Shown: in pieces, positions 52,357 to 63,383 of the stretch | Layout of the letters: each line of letters opens with the position of its first letter | Position numbering within the stretch: position 1 is the first letter of the stretch | Source: Persicaria tinctoria | Lineage: Eukaryota > Streptophyta > Magnoliopsida > Caryophyllales > Polygonaceae | Reading direction: 5' to 3' | DNA length: 64,000 nt | Assembly (NCBI GenBank): GCA_037127255.1 | Contig: JBANSL010000012.1 | Span: forward strand, 38,803,115-38,867,114 | Translations under genes and position numbers: made by a program | Notes under the pieces: model-generated | Told to the model about the DNA's origin: nothing | Seen by the model: only the letters and a program-made list of their open reading frames with translations | Database searches by the model: none

Positions 52357-53030
52357 GGGAGGTTGAAGATGAAAAGGAATGGGGGCGGTGAATGGCGGCA
52401 GAGTTAGGAGGAAGATGAGGTAGGGTTAGCTAGAGAAGTCCCGTGAATCTTCTTTGTGTTTATTCTATTTTATTTTAACTTTAATTTTTTTTAATCTGAA
52501 AAACAGAAGACATGGTCACGGGTTGAGATGCGGCGGCCGCGACATATGCTGCGGCCGCCACCAATGTAGTGGCTCTCTTCTTCTTTTATTTTTATTTTTT
52601 TGTAATTTTTTAATTTTTCGTTAAGCTCCCTATGTCAACTAATCCTAAAGTAACTAACTAATGAAAACTACCTAAGAACATGATAAAGATGAAAAAGAAA
52701 GGAAAACTTACCTCGGGTTGCCTCCCGAGAAGCGCCTCTGTTTCAAGTCGTTGGCTCGACGTAATGACCCTTGATTGGCCTAATTGGTTGGTTAAGCAAG
52801 CACCAACTTCTCTTCTTCGTTGTGCGAAAGTATGGCTTAACTCTATGACCATTGACCTTAAAGAGCTCATTAGACTTAGGATCATAGAGTTCGATTGCTC
52901 CGTGAGGGAATATCCTTGAGATGGTGTAGGGTCCTTCCCACCTTGATCTAAGCTTTCCAGGGAAAAGTTTCAGGCGTGATTTGTATAGAAGGACCTTGTC
53001 TCATATTGTTAGCTCTTTCCGCATGATGTG
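52357..53030 (-). other. G1 region after integrase
   Basis: On the minus strand the integrase tail continues ([26 protein letters not shown] around 52830-52960), then non-coding sequence with a GCGGCCGC doublet (52533 and 52551) up to the G2 junction. Confidence 0.6.
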
Positions 53031-56000
53031 TTTGTCATGTCAAGCCTTTGTCTTCTCCTTGTAGATCACTGCATTATCATAAGCATCCAGACGCAATTCC
53101 TCCAGCTCTTGCAATTGAAGCTTCCTGAACTCTTCTACTTCATTAAACCTCATATTGCAATTCTTTACAGCCCAATATGCTCTGTGCTGAAGTTCCACAG
53201 GGAGATGACATGCCTTTCCAAAGACAATTCGATAAGGGGACATACCAATGGGAGTCTTATAGGCCGCCCGATAGGCCCATAGAGCGTCATTCAACCTTAG
53301 ACTCCAATCCTTCCTGTTAGGTGCCACTGTTTTCTCCAGAATGGTCTTTATCTCTCGATTTGATATCTCCGCTTGACCATTGGTCAGATGATGATAAGCA
53401 GTGGACACTCTCTGTGTGACATAGTTTTCTTTAAGAAGGCAATGATTGTCCTGTTGTAGAAATGTGTCCCCCTGTCGCTAATTAGAGCCTTAGGCACCCC
53501 AAATCTTGCGAAAATGGTGTCTTTCAGGAAATCTGCAACCACTTTAGAGTCATCAGTTCTAGTTGCCTTTGCCTCCACCCACTTGGAGACATAGTCCACT
53601 GCAAGCAAAGTATACATATTCCCAAAAGAACTAGGGAAGGGACCCATAAAATCGATACCCCAAACATAAAAAATTTCACAAAATATGATAGTTGTTTGTC
53701 GCATTTCATTCCTAGTAGATATGTTCCCAACCCATTGGCATCTATCGCACGATTTAGAGAAGGTATTAACATCCCTAAATAAGTGAGGCCAAAAGAAACC
53801 TGCTTCTAAAACTTTCCTAACAGTCTTTTGAGGACCAAAGTGGCCTCCACATTCATGAGCATGACAAAAAGTAAGGACAGATTGTACCTCATTGTCCGGC
53901 AGACACCTCCTAATTACCTGATCAGCACAATGTTTCCAAAGGTAGGGGTCATCCTAAACATAGAAGCAAGAGTCATGTCGAATCTTGTCCTTCTAAGCTT
54001 TCGTGAAGCTCGGTGGAAATCCTCCCGTGACCAAGAAATTCACCATATTGGCAAACCAAGGTCGAGGAGTATGGACACCCATCAACAATTCAGGAATATC
54101 ATAACTTACCTCATCAGATAGGAGGGAAAAAGACGAAATGGGGGTCTGAATAGCATGCGGCGGCCGTGGCATGGAAGCTGCGGCCGCAACACGATTGATT
54201 GGCCGCGGCCGCGGCATGGTTGCTGCGGCCGCGGCACCCTCCGTTTTCGTAGCTCCCTGCAGCTGAAAAGATAAAATGTAGGTTTCGCTTCTTTCTTCCG
54301 GCTTTTCCGTGAATGGGTCTTTGATTTTCTGGCTTTTCCTCTCCTTGGACAAGTCTGCTGAGGTGGTCCGCTACTAATTTCTCTGCACCTTTCTTATCTT
54401 TAATTTCAATGTCAAATTTGCTCAAGAGTAAAATCCAACGAATCAATCTAGGCTTCGCTTCTTTCTTGGTCAATAAATAGCGAAGAGCAGCGTGATCAGT
54501 GAAGACAGTTACCTTAGCTCCTAGGAGATAGGAGCGGAACTTTTGCATTGCAAAGACCACAGCTAGGAGCTCTTTCTCAGTGGTTGAGTAGTTCCTTTGC
54601 GCTCCATTCAGAGTCATGGAGGCATAGTAGATGACATGAGCGCTCCTTTCTTCCTTTTGTCCCAAGACATCACCCACAACAAAATCACTAGCATCACACA
54701 TATATAATCTCAAAAGGTTGAGACCATATGAGTGCTTGAATTATAGGAGCGCTAGTCAGGCGATCTTTTAGCTCATCAAAGGATGCTCTACACTTGTCAT
54801 CAAACTCAAAAGCTACTTTCTTTTTTAGTAAATCACAAAGAGGTGTAGAAATCTTAGAAAAATCCTTAATAAACCCGCGATAGAACCCTGCATGGCCGAA
54901 AAAGGATCGAATTTCGCGCACATTGGTAGGATAAGGTAGAGACTGAATGACATCAATCTTAGCCTTGTCCACCTCAAGACCCCCGCTAGACACAATATGA
55001 CCCAAAACAATGCCTTGCTCAACCATAAAATGACACTTTTCAGAGTTAAGAACTAAGTTGGTGTCTACACACCACCTAAGCACATGTGACAAATGGTGCA
55101 AACAAGTATCAAAGTCATCTCCATGCACAGTAAAGTCATCCATAAATACCTCTATGAAGCGCTCTACATACTCAGAAAATATGCTTACCATACACCGTTG
55201 GAAGGTCCCAGGTGCGTTACATAACCCAAAAGGCATTATGCGATATGCAAAAGTGCCAAAGGGGCATGTAAATGTCATTTTCTCTTGATCCTCCGGAGCT
55301 ATGGGTACCTAAAAATATCCTGAGTAGCCATCTAAGAAGCAATAAAAGGAGCGGCCGGCAAGGCGCTCAAGCATTTGATCAATAAAGGGTAGGGGGAAGT
55401 GGTCATTGCGAGTAACTGCATTCAATTTACGATAATCAATACAGACCCTCCAACCAGTTTGGACCCTACTAGGGACCAACTCACCATCCTGATTTTAAAA
55501 AACAGTGATAACCTCCTTCTTAGGGACAACCTGAGTAAGACTCACCCATTTGTTGTCAGATATGGGAAAGATCATATCTGCCTGAAGGAGCTTCAACACC
55601 TCCTTCTTTACCACTTCCATCATTAGTGGGTTGAGTCTCTGCTGAGGTTGTCTAGATAGCTTGGCATCATCCTCCAATAGTATTCTATGCATGCAGAGGG
55701 TAGGACTGATGCCCTTAATGTTTGCGATCGTCCATCCTAACGCCTCCTTGTTTTCCTTCAAAACGGTTACCAATCGCTCCTCCTGTCAAAAAGTGAGTTT
55801 GTTAGAAATAATAACAGACAGAGTATCATTTTCACTAAGAAAAGCATATTTAAGGTGACTGGGAAGTTGTTTCAATTCAACAACAGGTGCTTGGATAATG
55901 GATGGAAGAAGCTTTTCAGTAGGCATGGTCAGCTCAATGTGGTCTCCCCTTGGTGGCACATAGGTGGGAGATCGATGGTCTAAAGCCAAGATAGCCTCTT

Positions 56001-57225
56001 GCAAGTTAGATGACAAGACATAATCTCTAGAAATTTCATCTATAGGGGCCTGTAAGGCGACTTCCATCTCATAAACACACTCCAAATTAAAGCAATCTTG
56101 TGCCATAGTATCAATAATATCCACAAAGCACAGAGAAGGATCATCAGATGGAAATTTCATGGAATCATAAATATTATATTCAACTGTTTGACCATCAAAT
56201 TCCATAGTAAGAGATCCTGAATAGACATCTATCTTAGTCCTAGCAGTTTTCAGAAAAGGTCTGCCCAAGAGAATAGGGCCTTCATTGTTACTAGGACCCA
56301 TGTCAATTACAAAGAAATTAGCAAGGAATATCAAGTTATCAACCATAACCAAGACATCTTCAACAATCCCTTTCGGGTAGATAGTAGATCGATCAGCAAG
56401 TTGAATTACTACCCGAGTATCATTTAGAGGTCCCCATCCCAAAGCATGATAAACCTGAGAAGGCAAAACATTGATAGATGCTTCTAGATCTAACATGGCT
56501 TTGTCAAATTTAGTATCACCTATCACACATGGAATAGCAAACATACCAGGATCACTACACTTCTCGAACATACGCTTTTGAAATACAGCAGTGACATGTT
56601 CGCTTACCTTCACCTTTTTCTTACCTTTCAGCTTCTGGTTCCGCTTGATAGTGCAAAGTTCCTTCAAGAACTTAGCATATCTAGGAATGCTTTTAATCAA
56701 ATTAAGCAAAGGAATGTTTACCTCACACTTACTGAATGTTTCAAAGATCTCCGTGTCGTTCTCATACCTTCGTGTATCCTTCAAGGCTTCCAGAAAGGGC
56801 GGAACCGGCTTTGGAGTCTCCATAGGTAAGGAGGAAGAAGGAGGAGGAGAAGAAGGAGGAGGAAGAGGGGAAAAAGAAGAAGAAGCAGTACCTGACACCG
56901 AAGTGGCGGCGAGCTCACTGGCTGCGGGCGCGGCATGGTGATGCGACCGCTGCACGATTGATTGGTCGCGGCATGGTTGTTGCGGCCGCCGTAAAGTGTG
57001 TGTTCCGTTCTCATCTTCTATTACCTCTATGTCCTCATCTATTATTTCCTCATCGTCCTTTTGAGGTGTGACAACCAGTTCCTTGCCACTCCTAAGCGTT
57101 ACAACACTGGCATTCTCCTTAGTAGGGTTCTCGATGGTCTGTGATGGAAGCTTTCCTGAGTTGTTTGCCTCCTTAGCACTTAAGATTTGAATGAGCTGAC
57201 TCATTTGATTCTCAAGATTTTTCAT
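53030..57225 (-). pseudogene. G1 protease, RT, RNase H, integrase
   Basis: Minus strand. Protease (in 55786-57225) reads LDLEASINVLPSQ where Gly usually follows D-L, then ILLGRPFLKTA. RT (about 55770-54720): CIDYRKLN, PFGLCNAPGTFQRCM and catalytic FMDDFTVHG near 55125; stops at about 55495 and 55311. RNase H (54713-54360): [24 protein letters not shown] and [12 protein letters not shown] frame change then lies in a linker full of GCGGCCGC-encoded Ala/Arg/Pro (54150-54240). The integrase has a zinc finger HAHECGGHFG...CDRCQ (about 53860-53720), the core DFMGPFPSSFG with DYVSKWVEA, then ISDRGTHF, and [12 protein letters not shown] for the Glu. Catalytic residues persist but the frame is broken at least four times. 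Confidence 0.85.
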
Positions 57226-57294
57226 CCGATCTGATTGCTGCTTCTCTAGATTTACAATTCGCTCTGACTATTGTTTCTCATTCTTCAAGACCAA

Positions 57295-58512
57295 TCATGA
57301 CAGTTTATGTAGTGCATCCTCATTATCCTCATTCGATTGCTGCTGACCTCCATGTCGAGGTTCATATTGTTGTTGGGGCCTTGCATGTTGCCCTCCTTGC
57401 TGATTGAAAGAGGCTTGGTAGTTCCCATAGCCCTGCTGATAGCCTCTGTTATAATTGTTGTTGTTGAAATACCCAGGATTTCCAAAATTGCCTTGCCTAG
57501 GCCTTTGTTGAGCGAAATTCCCAATGGCATTCAAATCTACATTAGGATCTTGCAGAAGCGGGCACATGTCCATAAGATGAGTTAATTGATTACAAAGGCC
57601 ACATGCTTTCAATTGTTGAGGAGTTTTATCAGCTATAAATTATTTGATTATCTCCTTCATCTCTGCCATGTCGGTCTGAAGTGCAGCTACAGGAGCATCA
57701 ACAGAGAGTACACCCCTAGCACGAGTGCTCTTGTTGAACTGTCTAGAGCCCTTAGATAGGTCCTTAAACACATCCCAAGATGCGGCATGCGTCTTATTCA
57801 ACATGTTTCCTCCACAAGCAGAATTCACTGTTTTGCGCTTTATATCAGTCATCCCATTGAATAGAAACAGAACCAGATCCTTTTGAGAGTACCCATGGCA
57901 TGGGCAGCTGGCGCAGATTTTCTTGAAGCGTTCAAAGTACTCATGTATTGACTCCGTCGCATACTGCTCAATGCTGCCGATTGACCTTTTCAAGGCATTA
58001 AGCTTTGTTGCAGGGAAGAACATCTGTAGGAAGACTCTCTTCATCTAAGCCCAAGTAGAAATAGATCCAGGTGGTAGATAAAAGAACCACTCATTCGCCT
58101 CATCCTTGAAAGAGAAGGGAAAAGCTCTCAGCTTGATTTGATCTTCAGTTACATTCTCTGGTTTCATCCCAACAACCACAGTATGGAACTCAGACAGATG
58201 CTTGTAGGGGTCCTCCCCACTCAACCCATGGAATTTGGGTAGAAGATGAACTACCCCAGATTTCAGCTCAAAGTTGCCTCCTTCCACTAGCGCAGGGAAT
58301 TGGATTGTCAGGGGTTGCTGTGCCAGATCCGGAGCAGAAAGCTCCTTAAGAGTGCAGTTTGCTTCGTTAGCCCTCTTTGTTGTAGTTTCTCCTTGATCAA
58401 AAGGGAGTTCGCGAAAGCGATCACGAGTTTCTCGCCTTAAAGAGGCAAGGGTCCTTTCAATCTCTGAATCCAACGACAACAAAGAAGAATTAGTAGCACG
58501 AGTATGGACCAT
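57295..58512 (-). pseudogene. G1 gag
   Basis: Minus strand, ATG 58512, one frame with stops at 58045-58047 (within TWA-stop-MKRVFLQMF, where Athila gag usually has Gln) and 57640-57642. The capsid part shows FPALVEGGNFELKSGVVHLL, FHGLSGEDPYKHL and FPFSFKDEANEWFF. A zinc knuckle CGLCNQLTHLMDMC is near 57600, followed by an Asn/Gln/Gly-rich tail (RQGNFGNPGYFNNNNYNRG). Starts about 55 bp after the primer-binding site. Confidence 0.85.
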
Positions 58513-58567
58513 ATAAGACGGTCCACACCAAGATCAACACTGAAAACACACAAGAAATAATAAAAAT

Positions 58568-58586
58568 TCCCCGGCAACGGCGGCAA
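58568..58586 (-). other. primer-binding site of G1
   Basis: Element-strand TTGCCGCCGTTGCCGGGGA immediately after the 5' LTR, one base away from the common Athila/Tat form beginning TTGGCGCCG. Confidence 0.8.
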
Positions 58587-58589
58587 ATT

Positions 58590-59864
58590 TGATGGAGGGA
58601 AAACTAATCGTTGATCTGTCAAAGTAAACTCAAACCTATAGCTAGTATAGCAATAAGCAAGAGGTCGATCCACATGGAAAGTTATAATTCAAGTTTGATT
58701 CAAGTGTCAATCAAAGTAACCAAATTGAGGGTTTTTAAATGTGAAAGTTCTGCCTTTTATCAAAGCGGATTAAAGAAATCAAGAGTAAATGATTGTAATT
58801 CAGACAATTAGGAGAAGCAATTCTATCTACAATTTTCCACTTTATTTGATTGAAGCGATCCTTGTAACTTCTTCTCATACTATTAAGTTTCCTATGAATC
58901 CCCTTGTCCCGACCTAATATAGTTACTAGTCAAACCAGTCCTAGCAACCCTTATCAATCGAACAGTTCCTAAAGAAGGATTTAACCCAATTGATAGCTTT
59001 AAGTTCAGAGATTAGCCAAGGTATATTTGCAGTCTCTGAAGAAGGATTTAACAGCACATTCAACTTCCTACTGATTCAATTAGTTCAACCAATCCATAAA
59101 GAAACAAGTTTGTCACTTAGGTTAAGGTTCACAACCAGGAATCTACAAAACCTTAGCAATTGAATTGATCAAACAAGTTGGCCAGACAAGAGAGAAAAAA
59201 AATAATAAATAATCAAGCATAAAGAAGTTGAAGCATTCAAATATAGGAACCAAGGAACGAGAATTAGAAACTCACAATCAATCCAAATAAAGCTTCAAAT
59301 TGCAGGCAGAATAGATGAGTTTAGTTCCTCATGGAAGACATCGCTCAAATCTCTAAAGTGTCTGATGAACGTAAGAATAATAGTAGTCGTCTCAAAATAA
59401 CATAATTTCGGCCTTATAATAGATCCAAGTCGGCCACAAAACACAAAACACAAACTAGGGTTTTTTTAAGCGAAACGGCGTCGCGCTAGCAACCCATGCT
59501 GCGGCCGCGGCATCAGCAACTCTTCCTTATCCTGCTTCATCGATCCTGGCTGCGGCCGCGACACGCATGGTGCGGCCGCAGCATTGCTTGTTGTCGGCTC
59601 TTCTTGTTTAGCTTCGCAGGTATCTCCAATTGTCCTTGCTTCTCTTCCTTCCTTGCTTCTTTCCAATATTTCTTGTATTCCTCTTCAAGATATTGCATCT
59701 CTCAATTGTGTTCCGATTCAATCTGCAAGATAAACATAAATTGGCGCAAAATCCGAACTCTTCTAGAATAATCACAAGATGCAATTTAGCGACAAAGTAT
59801 GAAAGAAATGCAACCTAAAAAAACTAAAAATGCCTATAATGCCTATTTAAGATATGCATTATCA
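58590..59864 (-). repeat. 5' LTR of G1 (1275 bp)
   Basis: Matches 35551-36836. GCGGCCGC sites at 59501, 59552 and 59572 (the last two 20 bp apart) replace the partly mutated set in the 3' LTR. Confidence 0.9.
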
Positions 59865-60172
59865 ACTAGAGAAAGGGAATGTGGTCTCATCAAAGGTGAC
59901 GTGGTGAGAGAAGATGACACGTTTGGTAATGGGATCAAAACACATATATCCTCTATGATTGGAGGGGTAGCCGAGGAAAACACAAGGTGTGGATCACATA
60001 GCAAGTTTATGAGGGGCAACAGATGCTTGGTTGGGGTAACACCGGCAGCCAAACACACGGAGGTGGTCATATTTTGGAGTGACTCGGAATAAGATCTTAA
60101 TAGGGCACCAATTCTGGATGGTTGTGGAAGGAGTGATGTTGAGAACATAGCATGCCGATTCAATAGCACTCA
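59865..60172 (-). mobile_element. Copia C4, 5' part: integrase C-terminal region, truncated
   Basis: Minus-strand translation reads SAIESACYVLNI, LRVFGCRCYPNQASVAPHK, CVFLGYPSNHRGYMCFD and VIFSHHVTFDETTFPF, the standard Copia segment after the integrase core, stopping at the G1 junction. It continues in sense with 35550 downward. The element is truncated at about 60172; gag, protease, integrase core and 5' LTR are absent. Confidence 0.8.
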
Positions 60173-60194
60173 TGTTTCAACAATTTTTTTTTCG

Positions 60195-60596
60195 CGTTGT
60201 TGAAACCCCGGTTTCAACAACGTTGTTGATGTTAAACCCACGATTTCAGCAACGTTGTTGATGCTGAAAATTGTTGCTGAAACCGTGTTACGAGATATAA
60301 AATTTAGCCTATGCGGGATTCGAACCCACGTATTTGCGCATAGCACATCGCTCTACCATTGATCTAAGAGGCTTTTAAAGGAGATTTAAAGCAACTTCAA
60401 CAACAACAATTTCAGCAAAAGAAGGACCAAACTAAGAGTCCTCACCAAAAGAGTAAAAATATTCCTCTCACGAGTATAACTCTAAATTTCCTTCCACAAC
60501 GTTGTTGTTGAAACCCCGATTTCAGCATTGTTGTTGCTGCTGAAACCCCGGTTTCAGGAACATTGTTGACCGTGAAACCCCGGTTTCAGCACTCAT
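60195..60596. repeat. GAAACCCCGGTTTC palindrome repeats
   Basis: A perfect hairpin lies at 60195-60222: arms CGTTGTTGAAAC and GTTTCAACAACG with loop CCCG. GAAACCCCGGTTTC recurs near 60544 and 60572, with variants near 60510 and 60240-60285 (TTTCAGCAAC paired with GTTGCTGAAA). The repeats flank the tRNA-like segment at 60307-60372 on both sides. Confidence 0.8.
60307..60372 (-). pseudogene. tRNA-like segment (66 nt), not a functional tRNA
   Basis: The minus strand shows an A-box-like TAGATCAATGGTAGAGC and a near-consensus B box GGGTTCGAATCCC at tRNA-like spacing. A possible anticodon loop CTATGCG would give anticodon AUG. The acceptor stem (GCCTCTT against CATAGGC) has at least two mismatches and the length is short. 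It may be a decayed tRNA gene or the head of a SINE. RNA polymerase III promoter activity is possible but unproven. Confidence 0.5.
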
Positions 60597-60599
60597 ACT

Positions 60600-61356
60600 C
60601 TTTATTACATATCGATAAAACTATGCGAATCATATATTTAAGAATTAATTTCAGCATTTCAACCTAACGAATTTCGCTAAAGAGAATTAATTTTACATTT
60701 AAGATCACAAAAAAAAAACACAAGAAGGTAATAAGCTCTTCAAAATTTCATGGGTGAAAATACTCGCATGAACAGATTCAGTTGTAACAAAATCAGAGAA
60801 TGAACAAACAGCTCGATATGCATCAGATCACTTACCCAAGCAAGAATGCCATATGTGGATATGCCAAGGTTTTTGAGTGGTAAGTATTAAAGATGCAACA
60901 TATGCTCAATCACATACATACCAATGCTAGAAATGAGCCGACATTAACAAGCCTACAACAAACATGTTAGTGCTCAATTGCATCGTACACACTACACAAC
61001 GCATTAGAATTGAACAGAAAACCAAGGTCATCAAAAAGTCAATAACTTTGCAGTTTTACATACAGGAAGCCCCAATGAGGCTGACTCTCATGGGCAAGAT
61101 CTTTCCACTAGCTGTATGAGATACAAAGAACCATAAAGTGAACAGCCTACACGGATAAAGGATTTGCAGTATGTCTTTAGCTTTCTTCATCAGCAGAAAT
61201 GTTACAATTTCAACTTGGAATTTCCACTCCAATTGCAGACACTTAACAAAGCAAACTCAAACATGATGGAGGAGGAGTAAATAGGGAAAATCAAACATGA
61301 TGGAGGAGGAGTAAACAGGGAAAATTAACAAAGCAATCGTTCAAAAGCGAAGGACT
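60600..61356. other. no gene seen; contains a 2-copy 34-bp tandem repeat
   Basis: A unit 'caaacatgatggaggaggagtaaa(t/c)agggaaaa' occurs twice in tandem at about 61258-61326, with a partial third copy near 61379. Otherwise low-complexity-free, intron-like sequence with no supported frame. Confidence 0.45.
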
Positions 61357-61362
61357 TACCAC

Positions 61363-61785
61363 TCAGAATCGACCGTGGGAGGAGTAAACAGGATGGAGGA
61401 GAGATTCGGAGTTGAGATTGCAGGAGATCGCCTCTGCTGCTACACCGACGCCGACAAAGTGCCGCGCAGAGTAGGCTAGGTCGTTGCTCCTAAACTGAGA
61501 GCTGCTGAAACAATTACCATCTCTTTCCAGATCGAACGAAGCGAAAAGGAGCGGGCGCGCCGGCGCGGGAAGGAGGTGGCGGCGGCGGCGGCGGCACTGA
61601 GAAGGAGAAACTCGTACGGGTTGGGGATACAATAACCGTCTAGATCCGGTCGGAGAGGGTGGTGGACTCCTCCCGCTCCACCGACGTCGATTATGCTGGA
61701 ACTCAGAAGCAATAGGGAGATCGAGGAGAGAAGAAACCAGAGTCCACCTCCGCTTCCGCCGCCTCCGCCTCTTGCCTGTCGCCAT
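61363..61785 (-). CDS. hypothetical Arg/Pro-rich open frame, 140 aa, possible first exon
   Basis: Starts MATGKRRRRRKRRW, then a Ser/Pro/Arg-rich stretch (RSPPPSPTGSRRLLY), and ends SSHGRF with TGA at 61363. Six bases beyond the stop the minus strand reads GTG then GTAAGTCC, a strong splice-donor form at about 61356. The segment therefore looks like the first exon of a spliced transcript, coding or not. GC content is far above the flanks. No domain recognised. Confidence 0.3.
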   Translation of the reverse strand: MATGKRRRRRKRRWTLVSSLLDLPIASEFQHNRRRWSGRSPPPSPTGSRRLLYPQPVRVSPSQCRRRRRHLLPAPARPLLFASFDLERDGNCFSSSQFRSNDLAYSARHFVGVGVAAEAISCNLNSESLLHPVYSSHGRF

Positions 61786-61814
61786 CGAATCGAAAGCTTC
61801 TATGGCAGTGGAGC

Positions 61815-62090
61815 ATGAACGATCTGGAGAGAGATGCGGAAACGGCCATGGAAGCGATCCGGAGCTGGAGCGAGAACGGAGGGAGCAGATCTGGGCCGCC
61901 AGTTGAAAATCGTTGGCTCGGAGCGCGAATCGGAGGAAGAGGTGCTATGGATGGTTGCTCGGAGGTTGAGATCTCAGATCTCCGTCCTCGATCTGCTCGG
62001 CCATGGCAGTGGCATCCGTCAGATTCGGCGAAGGAGCGGTCGCTCAGAGCAGAGAGCGAGGGAGGGGTCGACGAAGAGAGCGAGATCTGA
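61815..62090 (+). CDS. hypothetical open frame, 91 aa, divergent from 61363-61785
   Basis: MNDLERDAETAMEAIRSWS, then a Gly/Arg/Glu-rich body, no recognised domain. Its start lies 30 bp from the start of the minus-strand frame, so the two cannot both have normal 5' UTRs unless they overlap. Another + frame (61834-62142) overlaps it. The GC-rich character may simply keep frames open. Confidence 0.2.
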   Translation: MNDLERDAETAMEAIRSWSENGGSRSGPPVENRWLGARIGGRGAMDGCSEVEISDLRPRSARPWQWHPSDSAKERSLRAESEGGVDEESEI

Positions 62091-62142
62091 AACAGCGAAG
62101 AGGGAGCTATCTCTTATTTCTTCCATGGATTTGTGGTGTTGA

Positions 62143-63120
62143 AACGGCGATGGAGATATGAGATTAGGGTGGTAATTTTGTCCAGAAAATTTTATGTGGA
62201 CAAAACCCTAATTTGCCACACTTGGGGGACACTCTATTAATATGGTCAAAAATTTACACCTTCGGCGCAAATTTTCCCTAATAAAATTGGAAGGAGGAAA
62301 ATGGGAAGGAAGGGTAAAAGTGTCAATTATGGACACTCCCCTAATTTCACCTCTCTTTTGTCCTAGGGCTTAATTTTTGCCCAAATTATGGACAATCACC
62401 AAATAAACCCTAGTTTTTATAGTTTTAAGTTTTGTAATATAGTTTTAATAAATTGAAATATTTATTATATATGTTTATAGTTTTATAGTTTTTATATTAC
62501 AATTTTATAATATAATTTTTATAATATATTTGTATAGTTTATAGTTTATAGTTTCTATGTTATTTTATGTTTATAGTTCTTATAATATAGTTTTTATTAC
62601 TTGAAATATTTATTATATGTTTATTGTTTATAGTATATAGTTTTTATGTTATTTTATGTGTATCTAAAAGACATTATCTATCTAAAAGACATTAAAAGAC
62701 ATTAAAAATATAGTTTTTATAATATAGTTTTTACAATATCAAAAAGACATTAAAAGACATTAAAAATACATTAATGTTATTTTATGTGCATAGTTTTTAT
62801 AATATAGTTTTTCAATAAATAAAAGACATTAAAAGATATTAAAAATACATTAAAAAGAATAAACGAATGAACAAGTCTAATATGAGCATATTAAAAGCAT
62901 AACCGAATGAACAAGTCTAATATCAGCATATTAAAAGCATAACCGACTGAACAGATCTAATATGAGCATATTAAAAGACATTAAGTTACGTATTAGATGA
63001 CCTTTAATGTAGTCTAAACAAAATAACAAGTTACGAACTAAAAGAATGAATACATGAAGTAACATACTCTTAAACATTTCATAATACAATACGACGAGAC
63101 TCTTGAGGACTGATGGCACC
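62143..63120. other. AT-rich non-coding stretch
   Basis: Many diverged 'tttatagtttttataatata' words (62400-62830) and 'aaaagacatt' words (62690-62860). No gene. Confidence 0.5.
62864..62978. repeat. 40-bp tandem repeat, ~2.9 copies
   Basis: Unit starts CGAATGAACAAGTCTAATAT at 62864, 62904 and 62944 (the last with CGACTGAACAGATC). Period exactly 40 bp. Confidence 0.9.
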
Positions 63121-63177
63121 CTACGGGTTGTTATGGTCGGAGGTCGGGTAGCGGTTAGTCAGTGTAGGGTACAGGGT

Positions 63178-63195
63178 GGGGGGGGGGGGGGGGGG
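63178..63195. repeat. G homopolymer, 18 nt
   Basis: An uninterrupted run of G preceded by GGGT. Length in the assembly may be unreliable. Confidence 0.85.
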
Positions 63196-63383
63196 AGGAT
63201 ATGGTTGAGAGAGGAGCGGAGGGGGTGACGGTACCTGTTGTTAGGGAGGAGATGTCGACCCATACAGCATATGAGCTAATGTTGTCTACGGAGGGCATCC
63301 AACAGACCATGGAGAGCCCCTAGTGCGACGTCGATGATAGCTTCTGGCAGGGTCTGCCTGATTTTCACAGCTCCGGAGATCCG

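Larger units (their letters stand above)
35551..59864 (-). mobile_element. Athila-type Gypsy retrotransposon G1, split by the G2 cluster
   Basis: 5' LTR 58590-59864 and 3' LTR 35551-36836, both starting TGATAATGC and ending CCTCCATCA on the element strand. The primer-binding site (58586 down to 58568) has the CCGTTGCCGGGGA core typical of Athila/Tat elements. The polypurine tract GTGTGGGGGAATT lies at 36837-36850. Gag, protease, RT, RNase H and integrase run from 58512 to about 52640, and an env-position ORF is at 38201-38671. Without the insert (about 38.67-52.36 kb) the element is about 10.6 kb. It sits in Copia C4: C4 coding sequence continues across 35550/59865. The 5-bp flanks AGTAC and ACTAG match at three of five positions only, so the target duplication is decayed or altered. 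Confidence 0.88.

Noticed and set aside
38668..52361. A standard complete LTR element spanning 38673-52356 with 2.55-kb LTRs
   Set aside because: Flanks TCATA and GGGAG do not match, no polypurine tract precedes 49771, and the interior contains inverted fragments.
53993..54352. 119-aa frame as a separate gene
   Set aside because: It is the G1 RNase H-integrase linker in the integrase frame, not an independent gene.
35546..59869. AGTAC/ACTAG as the G1 target duplication
   Set aside because: Only three of five bases agree; C4 continuity supports the insertion instead.
60307..60372. Functional tRNA gene on the minus strand
   Set aside because: Acceptor stem mismatches, short length and an AUG anticodon not used for a standard plant tRNA-His; kept only as tRNA-like.
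63178..63195. G18 run as a functional G-quadruplex
   Set aside because: Homopolymers of this length are prone to assembly error and there is no supporting context.
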